Positions 24,401 through 37,074 are shown, counted from the first letter of the stretch. The stretch: 64,000 nt of DNA from Corylus avellana (GCF_901000735.1 NC_081541.1:992001-1056000); one strand, 5' to 3'. The notes: generated from the sequence alone by a model not told the origin. Translations and numbers: made by a program.

Positions 24401-27400
24401 CCCAAAGCAACTGAAGCAAGTGATCGACAGAGCAAAACTAGTGTTGCGGAAAATGCAATCAGTAAGTAAACCACAATCAACCGCAATGTGCTAACATTGG
24501 GATTTTCAACATTAGCAGCCATCCAGGAGTTCTGTGATATTTGACTAGCCACGAATATAAGGTGACTGAGACTGGCTATTGAAAAGTACAAGAACCCCTT
24601 GTTCTGATTTAGATATTTTAGATAAGGTTTAAACCCCATGTCCCCTATTTCTCTCTCTTCTTGCTTAATCAATTGGTCACCTTTAGATCCTTTTTTATGC
24701 TTCTCTACATAAGTCTTCCTGATATCTCTAGCAGATGTTCCACGTCCCTGGGCAGCAGTAGCATCCGCAGGCCTATCAGAACCAGCAGTCTTTTTATGTG
24801 CATTGACAAGGTCCTGAAATTCTATGCTTGAAGCCAGTAAGTGATGATAAGGAGCTGCTCGTAGGATTTCCCCATCTGACATCAACTGTCAACAGTATTA
24901 AACAAACTTAGAATGATTGTATTGAGTTGACAGGTTTTGATTTGCAAACATTGATAAAGAAAAAGAAAGAAAAAAGTGAAATCCAATAAGCTACCCACGC
25001 TCAGTGCTCAAGTTTTCTCATTGGTGCAAACTTAAATGACATAAATAACTAAAGAGTTGGAGTCAACCCAATTGTAGTGTATGGATTGTTACACTGCAGA
25101 AAGTTAATCTCACATTGGGAAAATGAATTGCCCACATGCTAGGTTGGATGTGTTTGGGCAGAAAGATGTGGTGACCAGAAGACTACTATCCCCCATCCAA
25201 TTCAAAAGTTTGAAGTCATAGAATTATCAGAAAGAATGCAAAGGAAATAAATGAAGATTGTTAAGGTAAGTTCCCAAACGAAAAAGTATACTGACCAAAA
25301 TAGAATGAAACGCAGGCAGGAAATCAACTTGATGGGTCACAAGTAAGACTGTCTTCCCTGAAAGTGCTTCCATGATGTATTCCTGCCAAGGTGCAAGTTA
25401 GCTTTCACTAAAGCTAGTTATTGAACAGAGAAGACATTGCGTGGTGTTAGAAAAATGTGATTACAGTGAATAAGCTTGTAGCAGTATGTGCATCAACAGC
25501 ACTGAATGGATCATCCAAGAGATATATATCAGCATCCTGATAAAGAGCACGAGCAAGTTGAATTCGCTGCTTTTGCCCACCACTCAGATTAACTCCTCTC
25601 TCCCCTATCTCAGTGAGATCACCATATGGAAGCAACTCAAGGTCCTTCACCAGTGAACACCTCTCAAGTGTTTCTCTATACTTTTGACTGTCCATATTAG
25701 ACCCAAACAAAATGTTCTCCTGTATTGTCCCCGTCTGGATCCACGCTGATTGAGAAACATAGGCAATCTTCCCATAAACTTGAATCTGCAAATTCAAAAA
25801 ATGTAACCAGATTAATCATGGATGGTAGTCGTTGACATTTTGTAATGCATGACAGGATTGCATCCAAAAACATATGTATGCTAAATTGCATATAGTGTTT
25901 AACTCTAATAGAATAGTAGCAATGCAGGGAAACTAGGATAAGAGACAACTCTGCAAAGGTTGAAATATATCCAGTAACCATAAAAAGGAAGGGTAATAGC
26001 AGTAGGAACTTACAGTTCCCTGAATATTTGGAACTTCACCCAGAATTGCTGCTAGAAGGGTTGATTTTCCTGAGCCAACTTCTCCACATATGGCCACCTT
26101 TTCTCCAGGTCTAACGTCTAGATTTATGTTTCGAAGTGTGGGCTTTGATGAATTCTCTTCCCAAGAGAAATTGGCATACTCGATAGAAATCGAAACATTT
26201 ACACTCTCACTCTCCACGTTGGTCTTCCTTCGGACATTGGCACTCTGCAGCTCCGGCGCCTCAAGAAATTTTAAGATACGTTCAAGTGCAACTTTTGCTT
26301 GAATAACCACCCCAATAACATCAGGGATCGATCTGACAGGATCCTGAACTAGGCGTAACGTTGCTACGAAAGTGAAAACGTTATTTGCATGTAGAGGAAT
26401 TTTGAGGAAATAACATGCTCCAAAGGTTGCAGCAGAGACCAAAACAGGGGATGTCCAAAAGAGAAAGCCATCATATGCTTTTCGCGACTGCACTGCTGAT
26501 AACCATTTGTACTCCACCTTCCTTAAATTTTCAATCACAGTCTTGGAATGGTTTTCCCATGCATATAATTTCAACACCTTCATGTTGATTAAAGCCTCAG
26601 AACTAGCCCTCAGTCTCTCATCCTGTGCAACCATAAGCTTACTTTGAAACTTATGCTGTAACTTGGCAAGTGGAGCATTGCAAAGCACCGTGAGGACTAG
26701 CACCACCAGTGCTGCAAATGTTGCTAGCCCCACTGCACGATATAGAATTACTAATACAATACAGAGCTGGAGACTTGTAGTCCAAGTTTGGTGGAACCAA
26801 AATGGGAACTCGCCAATCCTATAAGCATCCACAGTAACATAGTTCATTATCTCCCCTCCTGAATGCGTCAACTTTGCAGCATTGGATAATCTCAGTTGTT
26901 TCTTGTAAATGGCAGCTGTGAGCAAAGACCTCACTTTCAAACCAATAAGTCTGCTTCGGAAGTACCACTGCCTTTGTGACACGGATTCTATGCTCTTCGA
27001 AACGAAAAGTGTTATGGCCAGTACATATCCTTCATATTTGAAACTTTCTTTTCCCTCAGCAACCAAAATGAATGCATTTAAAAGTAGAGGGCCAGCGGAC
27101 AGAGTGAGTGTCTTCAGCAAAGCAAAGAATCCAGACATAAGGATCTCTTTCCAGTGGCAAGCAATTATTGTCCTCAGGATTGATGGTTGGGAAGACGGCT
27201 CTGCTTGTTTCTGTTTGTTCAATTGCTCCAAGAATAGCAAATAGCAACTTTCTGCCCGATCTGCCTCACGCAACTTGGGTATATCTTCATCCTCAAGAGT
27301 TCTCTCCCTTCGCCTTCTCATCAATGGATTCAACCACCAAAATGAAATTCTACTGAAGAATCCAGCTTTGGCGAACGGAGTGACAGGACCAACAGAATCA

Positions 27401-28077
27401 CTTTTACTGACGTCATTGGCTTCACCATTTAAAGGTGTATAAAGGCTACTTTCATCAACGCCCTCATCACTTGCTTGGTATTTATACCCTTTAAAAGTAC
27501 AGAACATCAACAGTATAGCTCCTGGAAAAGACAGCACATCTAATGCTACCTTAATTGATACTTTTTTGCTTAAAATGGCACTGAACAGAGATAAAGCACA
27601 GACAATTCCAGCAAACAAAAAGGAAATAATGGTCAGTAGCCGCAATGGTGACCTTGGAAGTTTATTTCCCTTAAGGCTCACGGTTAAACTGATCAACAAC
27701 CATGTAAACCCCTGAACCAATACCAGTAACCACCAATTACGAGGTAAAGCAGTCTTGGTTTTCCTCAACTTCTCCTCTAAATTCCAAATGCCCAAGCACA
27801 AGTACACAAATCCAAGACAGCCATTGACAATTGCAGAAACTATATGCAAATTTGAAAAGCCTAGAAATCGAGCTCGAATGTGAACTGTTTTCGATGAGGA
27901 CTTCCAAATCATATTGAATATGAGCACCACCAAAAGCAAGATATCGAAGCAAATGATTAATATGTGATTAATACATGACGAGGGATGACTCAAAAACTCA
28001 AAATTAGAGCTACACGGCTTTCCATCAGTGTCTGCACAACCAGACTCCCCACAGAATATAGTCCACAAGTCCTCCAT
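21410..28077 (-). pseudogene. ABCC10-like transporter copy C, full-length but frameshifted in NBD2
   Basis: All eleven exons of copy B have counterparts with intact splice sites: 28077-26014, 25785-25465, 25382-25296, 24885-24298, 24210-24046, 23419-23125, 22941-22727, 22646-22341, 22182-22119, 22004-21764, 21522-21410. Exon 1 is 6 bp longer than in B (two extra residues). The NBD2 exon is 241 instead of 240 bp because of one extra A in 21957-21960. Reading through it changes frame just after the NBD2 signature and meets a stop at 21910-21912, giving about 1,399 residues without NBD2 Walker B or H-loop. NBD2 Walker A reads GKTT instead of GKST. Everything else is open, so the loss looks recent; a base-calling error in the A run is the main alternative. 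The promoter region is conserved with copy B, so a transcript is plausible. Confidence 0.85.
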
Positions 28078-29060
28078 AATCCTTGTCTCTTTGCTCTTCA
28101 ACCCCTGAATTGCAAACAAGAATATAATTTATACACATGCCAAGAACCTTTTTGTATCAATTCTTTAAAGCAGCCAACCAACAGTATACAGGAAACAAAC
28201 TACAACGAATTTTTGGGGGGAAAAAACAAAGGAAAAGAAGAAAACACTAACGTGCAGCACCATGAAGCTAATGATAAGAGGAAGTGCCCCCATCAAAGAA
28301 ATTGCAAGTGCAAGGCCAAGATAACATACCGAGCCTCCTTATTACAATGAGAACCTAAATTCTAATAAGTTTAAAAGAGTAGCAGACTATGCAGTTAAAC
28401 TCCAATGCAGCTGTCTGCTTGTGAAAATGAGTTGCATAGTGATAACATGTATCGAAGGCAATTTATTCTCAGAATTTCGTGATCTTGAAGGACACACCCC
28501 AATTGGCATAACAACATGCAGCCAAAATTAAGTTCGAGCGCATAAAAAAGCTGAAAAATCATCTTCCCCAGATATAAAAATGAAAAATCAGAGAAGTTTA
28601 AGGAATCAAAGCTATTAGCAGAGTTGAAATATGATTAATGCTTGTGAAAGAGAGAACACACCTTAATTGGACTAAGAACAAGAGCTTTTTTTCTCTCTTA
28701 GCCAGTAATTCAAACATAGCTTCGGTGCAAATACTCCTACAAAAGAACCCAATTCAACATTGTCATAGCAAGTTGTGATGCTCAAAGATCAACCAAAACC
28801 AGACCTTTTTAATCATTCAAACTCTCCACGAGGGAGAGAATGGAAGGCAATTACACACAGTAGAACATTAAAAAAACAAACAAAATTCCCACGTCAGACC
28901 CAATGAGAGACACATGGGCGTTCAAAAAATAATGCATCGAAAAATGATTTAAAAAAGACCAATCAAGGTGAAGCATTCATGAATTAAACAACTGAACCAT
29001 CGTACTTATCCCACTCGCCGCCCAAAAAATAAAAGAAACTGAGCCATCATATGATAGGAC

Positions 29061-29367
29061 TGTTGTAAAATCAAACGAAATGACAAGGGAGGATAAAAAG
29101 GTTGCAATATATAAAATTAGTTTTTCAGAAATTATGTATGATTCTTCTTTATTATTGTGTATATTACATACAACTCAATACTCCATTTTATAGGTATAGA
29201 ATCATAATGGGAGGTTAAGGAATATAAAAAGGGAAATATGAAACAATAGGGTACATCAATGTATTATATGGATGTTATAGGAATTCTAAAAGATGATATG
29301 AATGTGTAGATTTTCAAAAGATGGAACTAAATGGTCATCCACCAAATGCATGAATACATTCATAACA
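29061..29367 (-). repeat. 3' LTR of the Copia element (left on the plus strand)
   Basis: On the plus strand it begins TGTTGTAAAATC and ends CATTCATAACA, followed by a pyrimidine tract that is the polypurine tract on the element's own strand. It is homologous to 32552-32857 along its whole length. By eye I count roughly 50-55 mismatches in about 307 positions. Confidence 0.85.
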
Positions 29368-29617
29368 CCTTTCCTTTGATGACCATACACTAAGAATATG
29401 TCTCGTTAAAACCTTGCCAAGGAAAACCCAGTGAAAAAAAACCTATGGCGAAGGAAAAAAAAAGTATAATATTCTTGTGTACCTTTGTATGCTTTAGGAT
29501 TGTCTTATTAAAACCTTGCAAAGGAAAACCCAATAGGAAAAACCTTAGCGATGGAAAAAGAGTACAATCAGCATAATCATTTTACAACCCCTCATTAGTA
29601 TGAAGAGCTTAAATTGT

Positions 29618-31230
29618 TTATGATGAAAGATCCTTGAATTGGCGCATTCCAATGTTATTCATCAACTTCTTAAATATTGCAGTTGGTAATGTTTTGGTAA
29701 ATAAATCTGACGAATTGTCACTTGATCTTATCTGTTTAACATCAATATCACCACTCTTTTGGAGCTCATGTGTATAAAAGAATTTTGGTGAAATGTGTTT
29801 AGTTTTATCACCTTTGATATATCCTCCTCTGATCTGTGTGATACAAGCAGCATTATCTTCATATAATATTGTCGGGCTATCTTTGATTGTGAATAAACCG
29901 CACTTTTCTCGAATGTGTTGAATTACTGATCTTAGCCATATGCATTCCCGACTTGCTTCATGAATTGCAATAATCTCTGAGTGATTTGAAGAAGTAGCAA
30001 CAAGTGTTTGCTTGACAGATCTCCATGAAATAGCAGTACTCCCACATGCAAATAGATATCCTGTTGAGGTGGTGCAATATGAACATATACAGCACAACCA
30101 AAAATACGAAAATGAAAAATATTTGGTGGTTGACCAAATGCAAGTTGCAAAAGGGAATATTTTTGGTAAGCTGTTGGTCTGATTCGAACTAATGATACAG
30201 CATGTAATATTGCATGTCCCCAAGCAGAAACATGTAATTTTGTTTCCATAAGCAAAGGTCGAGCAATTAATTGAAGTCGTTTAATAAACAATTCAGCTAA
30301 ACCATTTTGAGTATGAGTATGAGTATGAGCAACAGGATGTTCAATATTAATTTCAATTGACATGCAATAGTCATAAAATGCTTGAGATATAAATTCACCA
30401 GCATTATCCATCCGAATAGATTGAATTAGATAATCAGGAAATTGTGCTCGTAATCTAATTATTTGAGCAAGAAGTCTAACAAATACAACATTACGAGTAG
30501 AAAGCAAGCAAACATGTGACCACCTAGATGATGCATCTATTAAAACCATAAAATATCTAAATGGCCCACATGGAGGGTGAATCAGCCCACATATATCCCA
30601 TTGAATTCTTTGTAAAAATGATGGAGATTCAACAATTACCTTAGAAGGGAATGGTTTGATAACAAGTTTACCTTGAGAGCATGCAGCACAAAGATAATCA
30701 CTTAGTAAAAAAATCTTCTGGTTCTTTAAGGGATGCCCATGAGAGTTTTCAATTATTTGACGCATCATAATTGTTCCCAGATATCCAAGACGATCATGCC
30801 AAAGTATAAACATATTTGGATTAGAGCACTTCTGGTGCATCACAACATGTGATTCAATTGTTCTTATTATTGTATAATACAACCCGGTAGAGAAAGCAGG
30901 CAGTTTTTTCAATATGAGCTTTTGGCCCGCAATTGTTGAAGTAATATAAAGATGTTCATCACTGCCTTCATTAGTGGTTTCAACATGATAACCATTTAGA
31001 CGAATATCTTTAAAACTGATTAAATTTCTTATAGATTTAGAATAATACAAAGTATCATCAATACAAAATTTTGTTCTTTTTGGCAATATGATATTCGCTC
31101 TTTCAGAGCCTTCGATTAGGTTTAATAAACCTGATATTGTATTGACACTAGCTTTGTTTAATATCAAGTATTGAAAATATTTCTTATCTCTAACAAGTGT
31201 GTATATTATACAACTGTCTGTTAGACACAA
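29618..31230 (-). pseudogene. Copia pol remnant: GAG-pre-integrase, integrase and RNase H, with the reverse transcriptase deleted
   Basis: The longer frame (31230 to 29932) carries the GAG-pre-integrase zinc region (HDRLGYLGT ... CAACSQGKLV), the integrase core (LIDASSRW, IRMDNAGEF, then QNGLAELFIK) and its C-terminal part (FRIFGCAVYVHIAP). A second overlapping frame (30223 to 29618) holds the RNase H end: YLFACGSTAISW, SEIIAIHEASRECIWLR, YEDNAACI, KHISPKFF. The two lie directly against each other around 30050-30075, so the RT domain is entirely absent. The integrase also contains an HTHTHT dinucleotide expansion where this family normally has a conserved TPQQ-like stretch. Non-functional. 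Confidence 0.85.
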
Positions 31231-31389
31231 ATACCAATCATCTTGGAATTAATTATTCCATCAATATGACCCATGCATCCATATATAAACAAAATATATA
31301 TTAAATTTCATTAATAAAAAAGAAAATAACAAACTACAATTAAATTTGACAAGGTAAACATATTGTGATTAAAACACAATGAAAACATA

Positions 31390-32154
31390 TTAGTTGTTGT
31401 AGACATATTCATTATTAATCAAAAGATCAGTTTTTGTGTTAGAGTTTACAAAGAAATCAAAAACATCAAGATAAATGTTACCCTTTCCATTTAGAGTATC
31501 AAGAAAAATTGGAGAATCTTCAAGATTTCTGTGATTAGCAAAATTCATTTCAATCCCATTTTCTTTTATGGAGGCTTGATATAGGTCTACCAGATGTTTA
31601 GGCGTACGACATGTACATGACCAATGTCTTTTAATACCACACATGTAACATTTATCTTCATAATTCTTTGTAGGTTTATTCTGTAAACCTTTGTTTTCTT
31701 TTTGTTTCGCTTCAATGTGGTTCCACTTCTGGTGGTATGGAGCATTTCTTTTGTAAGAATTATGAGTACGTTCCCCTTGACCTCCATATATATTTTTTTT
31801 TCTACCACATCTACGTCCACAACCATGGTTTTCTTTATTACCATGAAATGAGGTTTCATTTGCTTTAAGAAATGGTGTAGAACCCGTTGGACGAGATTGA
31901 TGATTTTTCATTAATAGCTCGTTATTTTGCTCAGCCACTAGAAAATAAGATATCAGTTCATAATATCTTGTGAAATTATGCTCACGATATTGCTGTTGCA
32001 GGAGCACATTCGAGGCACGAAATGTGGTATATGTTTTTTCTAACATATTCATATCAGTGACTTTTACTCTACATAATTTTAATTGTGAGCTGATTTTAAA
32101 GAGTTCAGAGTTATAGTCACTGACACTCTTGAAATCTTGCAACCTCAGGTACAT
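31390..32154 (-). pseudogene. Copia gag remnant with zinc knuckle
   Basis: A 254-codon frame has a typical gag nucleocapsid knuckle C169-X2-C172-X4-H177-X4-C182 (CYMCGIKRHWSCTC), preceded by a basic Arg/Lys/Asn-rich stretch. The N-terminal part (YLRLQDFKSVSDYNSELFKI) resembles the UBN2/gag helical region of Copia polyproteins. It is separated from pol by stops (about 31231-31389, where protease would be expected), so the original polyprotein frame is broken. Confidence 0.8.
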
Positions 32155-32551
32155 CTAATCATAACGAGCTTTTGGGAGGATAACTGTCTTCTGGTGTTCG
32201 TATCTCTCCCTTAAATTATTCCACAAGGTTTAGGGATCCTTTACCGAAAGATACTCAACTTTTATATGCTTCAGACATATAAAATTATAAGACATCATAT
32301 TCATAGCATTAGTATGATAACATTCTAGTTTATATAAATCTCACATGAATCATAATATGCAAATGTTATAATATGACTTTTAAAACACTAAAAATTTCTA
32401 AGCATATATTAAAATGTTAATTAACAAAATAGATAATAAGATTATTATATGTTAAATAAACTTATAATGAATTGAGAATACCTCACAGATAGCTTTTGAT
32501 GTTGAAAATCAAAAGAACACAACAATTGACTAGAGCTTCATGCTAATAACG

Positions 32552-32857
32552 TGTTGTAAAATCAAAGAAAATAACAAGACAAAACAAAAAGATTGCAATA
32601 TGTAAACCTAGTTCTTTAGAAACTATGTATGATTCTTCTCTATTATTGTGTATATTACATATAATTCAATACTTCCTTTTATAGGCATGAAATCATAATG
32701 AAAGGTTAAAGAATATGAAAAGGGGAATATAAAACAAGAAGGTACATTAATATATTACATAAATGTTATAAAAAATTTAAAAGATGACATGAATGTCTAA
32801 AATTTTAAAAGATAGAACTAAATGATAATCCACCAATTCATGAATATATTCATGGCA
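32552..32857 (-). repeat. 5' LTR of the Copia element (right on the plus strand)
   Basis: It begins TGTTGTAAAATC on the plus strand and ends CATTCATGGCA, where the left LTR has CATTCATAACA. Inside it, the element's strand continues into CGTTATTAGCATGAAGCTC, the expected primer-binding position. I do not assign the tRNA. Many differences from the left LTR are transitions. Confidence 0.82.
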
Positions 32858-33377
32858 CATTTATTAAGAAAATCATTTTATTGAAAAAGAACTTAAACCA
32901 GCCAAGCATCACACGCAAACCGAAGTCACCGCCGGCCGGTACCGTAACGTCTATGCCTTCACGGCTTCACACACCCAAATGAGTCAAATGTGGGAATTTT
33001 ATATATATATATATATACGTACCATACTTCAATCATGTAATCAATTTAAGAGGTTTGGAACTACCTTTGTGAGAGAGAGAAACGAATGACTGATGATGAT
33101 AGAAGAATGGGGTCGGTTGGAGTCCTATGTCGTCATGGCTCACGTCTCTCTTTACATGGAAATACGTGGATCGTCGTCGCCTCTCTTTCTCTTTCGTCAA
33201 GCTAATTTTTAGGAAGGAATTTTGTTTGGTCAATATAATTTTACTTATTTTCTCTAGTTGATTGATATCTCTTGTGAATCATTACGGTGGATTTCATGTG
33301 CGTTTTTACTTTTTAATTATTCGCTGAGAGCGACCGTCTCACACTGAATAGCCACTCGTCCATATATCCCCATGCCA

Positions 33378-33411
<34 letters not shown>

Positions 33412-35095
33412 CAATTAATTCTTATTATTTAAAAAAAAAATTAATAATTAAATCACGACTTCTGAATAAAAATACAGTAACTAGCCTTACTAATTAATTT
33501 ACGCGTGAAACGCTAGTCATCTTGTGGGTAGCCAAATATAAATCGGCACAAGTAGTCACGATCTTTTCGTTCTTTTTTATTTTCTCAACTATGATTGTTT
33601 AAGCATGTGAGACATGGACATCTATGGTTGATAAACCTCAATTTAATTATCATAAATGTGCTAATTTCACACTAATCCACCTACCAAATTAACTATTGCT
33701 TTATAATGCAATCGCACATTGGAAAAATGTCACAAGGTTTAGAATGGTATAAAATTTACAGGAGAAATAAGGCTGTACGTGAGTGTTATTTTTTTTTTCT
33801 TTGTTTTTTATTTTAAATATTTTTTTTTTCAAAGCACTTATAACTATATATATGAATACCTCTTCGGCTCTTCGGGAGTATATATATTACATTTGGTGAG
33901 TTACAATACTCCTATATAATTGTTTATTAATTTTTGTAATCAAATTTCAATGTAAATGCTCTAAAGCCGCTACAAACCAACTATATCGGGTATTTTCTAG
34001 AGTGATCACGCCAATTACTAAGGAATGGGACTCCTTTCAGGTGTCACTTGAGGACCAAAATTGTAATTTCATTTTTTATGAACAATTTTACTTCTAAAAA
34101 GTAATCAACCTATTCCTCTCCATTTCAAAATAGAGAGAATTCGTTTGCAATTAGTAGAGAGTCAGCGTCACCCAATGGGCCATCTAACCCGATCTTAGTT
34201 TGACTGTTCCTGGTAGGATGAGTCTTAAGCTTACTAAATTTACCCTTTCCACATGTTGTGCAAGATCAGCCACAAATAATGCACATCCACTCAAGGAAAC
34301 AAACGAGCAAACGAAACATCCGTAAATGGGTAATCCTACAACCAAAAAATTGATCCTCCGACCACGATTGCTGTGTCTTTAACCAGTTGAAACCCGTATC
34401 TCTCAAGGACAACAGCGTGGGCCATTCCCACTACCATCACCACTTGCATCATCTTAAAAAACTTCAAATAATTGCCGGCCCCGTGTCCGTGTGCTTATAT
34501 TATAATATTGTGACCACCTGTGAAAGTTACAAGCAATCATATATATGAAAGTTACAAGTAATGATATATGAATATAAGTATGATTGGAGTTTTTTTTCGA
34601 ATCATCTCGATGTGGCATTTAAAATTATTAATAAATCAAAATTTAATAATGATCATCGATTTTAAATTCAATTGTGATTTTAAATGTCATATCACATTTA
34701 AAATGATTCTAAGAGGACTCAAATCCTATTTATATCATTATTAGAAAGTTACATTCTCAAGATTTTTTAATAAAAAATTAAAGAGATCCCAATTATATAA
34801 GAAAGTTAGGCGATCATAACTTTAATTAATACTTAAACAAAGAAAAGAACTTTAATTCATTTGTGTCGTAATGGACAAGCGGTTGGCTAAATTAGTAAAT
34901 TGACTAACTTTTGTGGTCACAATTTTATCACGTGGAAACTATCTAATATTGAAATCATTTTGTATGGTCCATAATGAATTCATACATGCATTTTCCTGTT
35001 CCTTGCTGGCAATTTTTACATCGTCACCCCCGGGCCCATAACTTTAATTTATTTATTTTTTTAATTGCAGAAGAATACATTGTTATATTAGCAAG

Positions 35096-35811
35096 AACAA
35101 AAGGTTAATGATATTTTACCTAACCTTAGAAGTTGTCTTTCGGCCCTTTTCTTCAAAAAATAGTCTTGAAAAGAGGAGAGCAGATCTTTTTTCCCTTATA
35201 CTCCCCATTCCTACCCTCCCCCTCTCATCTTTTGGTTTTATTTATTTATTTTCTTTATGTTGGTAAGTATTGTCCGACCAGATCAAAAATTTCAGCTTCT
35301 TCGCTATGCATCCATTCACCTTCCACCGTATTGTGTCATTCATCTTTTCCCCGACTGCTGCTTCTTGTTGATTGTTTGCTTGTGTCTTTTGTTTTGAATA
35401 AGATTTTTCTTCTCTCTCAATCAGCCATCGTGAGCGAAAATGAATAATTAAAAATTAAGTGTGAGAAGTTATTTCTCACAGCTTGAATAGTTCGGTGTGA
35501 CGGTTATCTCTCACAACTAGTTTAAATAAATTTTGTTAAGAAATTTGGCTACCCATATCTTAGATCTAATATACTTGAAATAGATCTGCTCTTTAACTAT
35601 ATTTCTACATGAGTTAGCAGAAGATTGAAGTCATAGATAGCACTTGATTGTAATAATTTTTTTTTGTATTTATGACTTTGTAATCTCATAGGCTATGATT
35701 TTGTAAGGTTTTATGCTTTGTGCTATAAGGACTTTTTGCTATACTCTATAATGCTCGTGATTTGATTCAATTTTCAGATTTTCGTTAAAAAAAATAAAAA
35801 AGGGTTAATGA
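35096..35811 (+). mobile_element. Unit-2 copy of the retroposon with flanking direct repeats
   Basis: This is the counterpart of 17098-17835: AACAAAAGGTTAATGA at 35096-35111, an A-rich tail, then a slightly degraded repeat (…AAGGGTTAATGA) ending at 35811. It shares the body motifs 'ggtgtgagaagttatttctcac'-like and 'ttcagattttcgtta'. Its presence in both units dates the insertion before the duplication. No protein domain is recognised. Confidence 0.65.
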
Positions 35812-36114
35812 GTGCCTTTACAAAATTGACTATATTAATCCCCCTGGCACACAAAACATAAGATAAGACGTATTACTCAGCCAAATAAGAATTGAATAAT
35901 TACATAGATTTGGATTGTGAGACACTGTTGTTTTCCCCATTTAATTGGAATACATCCCATCCGAACATATACTAAAACAATTAAAGATGGATTTGTCTTT
36001 AAGTGCGATAAAATAAACTGTAGCAGTTTAAATATAATTTTAACCTTTTTACGAGAAAAAGAAAAAGTGATAATAAATTTAAACCATTAAAAAATTACAG
36101 CATACGAATTGTAG

Positions 36115-36789
36115 TTTTTTTTTTTTTTGAATCAAAAAGGAATTCAATTTATTCTCAATAGTGGAAAAATCAAGAGCTGTTAAGCTCTATACATCAAGAG
36201 CACATTGCTCTAGTGTAACAACATCCAAAATGGAGTTTGGTGTATCTTCCAGCCAAATACTCTCACACACCTCCCTTGTTGCGGCCTTAGCTAACCCATG
36301 AGCAGTCTCATTTGCCGCTCTTTTTACATGTCGAATTTTCCACGATCTGAAGGTCTTCCGTACTTCCAAAATATCACCAACAATCTGTCCGTATTTGCAC
36401 CATGTAGGTCCCGTGTTGGTGACGGCATCAACCACTTGCTTGGAATCCCCTTCTAAAATGACATCGAAGAATCCACTGTCTCTACTAAATTCCATTGCTG
36501 CTAAGACCCCCATTGCTTCGCCCACAACTGATTCCTGAATAGAGGTCAAAGTTTTGCTCAATACTGCCAGAACCCGTCCTCTATCGTCTCTTATTATTAC
36601 TCCAATTCCCATTCGATTTTGTTTTGAGTCTATTGCAATGTCCCAGTTGGTCTTCACTTTGCCAATTCGGGGGTGCCGTCCATTTCTCCTCCACCATTGG
36701 ACCCACGATGTTAGCACTCCTCCGCCCAGTGTCTTGCATCGATTGGAATAGCTTAAGACTCTCGGTCGCCTTGTTAACAACCGTTTTTG
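36115..36789 (-). mobile_element. 5'-truncated LINE fragment with RNase H-like (RVT_3) domain
   Basis: On the minus strand a frame encodes an RNase H-like domain typical of plant LINE ORF2 ends: KTNWDIAIDSKQNRMGIGVI, ILEGDSKQVVDAV, HVKRAANETAHGLAKAA. A short 3' tail and poly-A (poly-T at 36115-36129 on the plus strand) follow. The frame upstream of about 36789 continues into flanking host DNA, so the first 20 or so codons of the long open frame are not LINE. Unit 1 lacks the element and instead has 85 bp (18146-18230) that are missing here. The insertion therefore came with a target deletion. Confidence 0.85.
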
Positions 36790-37074
36790 AAGTTTAATTA
36801 TTCCCATACCACAGGAAAACTTCTCAAGCCCTCCGTTTACTAACATATTATGCGACAATCGGCATCACTCATCAGAAAAGCAGAGAGACCAAACCCAGAA
36901 AATGGTGGTTCAACGGTAGGATAGACGATGACAAGAACGAAGACAATTATGGTTTGGTTTAACGAGTGCAGCTGCTTTTTTGGGTACATGATCATGGCGT
37001 TACCAAAATTATTTATTATGATTGCATATATCTCTTTAGTTTAAACTTTATATAAGCCCATGTGTTGTCTCTGG

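Larger units (their letters stand above)
29061..32857 (-). mobile_element. Copia-type LTR retrotransposon, reverse-transcriptase-deleted
   Basis: Two related terminal repeats (29061-29367 and 32552-32857) flank gag and pol remnants on the minus strand. The left repeat is preceded internally by a purine tract (reverse of 29368-29377), as expected for a 3' LTR polypurine tract. Domain order on the minus strand is gag, GAG-pre-integrase, integrase, RNase H, which is Copia order with the whole reverse transcriptase missing. No matching 5-bp target-site duplication is visible (aggac on the left, cattt on the right). Unit 1 has a nearly clean empty site near 14870. The element is defective and can move only if helped. 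Confidence 0.88.
28078..33170 (-). promoter_or_regulatory. 5' leader of ABCC copy C, interrupted by a Copia insertion
   Basis: The leader signals match copy B: coding-exon edge at 28104, non-coding exon 28662-28736, and a first exon whose donor CACAAAG|gtagtt is at 33065. Because the Copia element occupies 29061-32857, it lies within the first 5'-UTR intron and expands it from about 0.55 kb in copy B to about 4.3 kb. It is in the same orientation as the gene. The remaining leader DNA is nearly identical to 13875-15190. Confidence 0.55.

Noticed and set aside
21410..28077. Copy C annotated as a functional transporter
   Set aside because: The one-base insertion removes the NBD2 Walker B and H-loop. 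I keep it as a pseudogene unless reads show an assembly error.
29061..32857. Copia element as an active, intact retrotransposon
   Set aside because: Reverse transcriptase is missing, protease is not found, the frames are broken and the LTRs are strongly diverged.
36790..36858. N-terminal part of the RNase H-like open frame
   Set aside because: Comparison with unit 1 shows this part is host flanking DNA, not LINE coding sequence.
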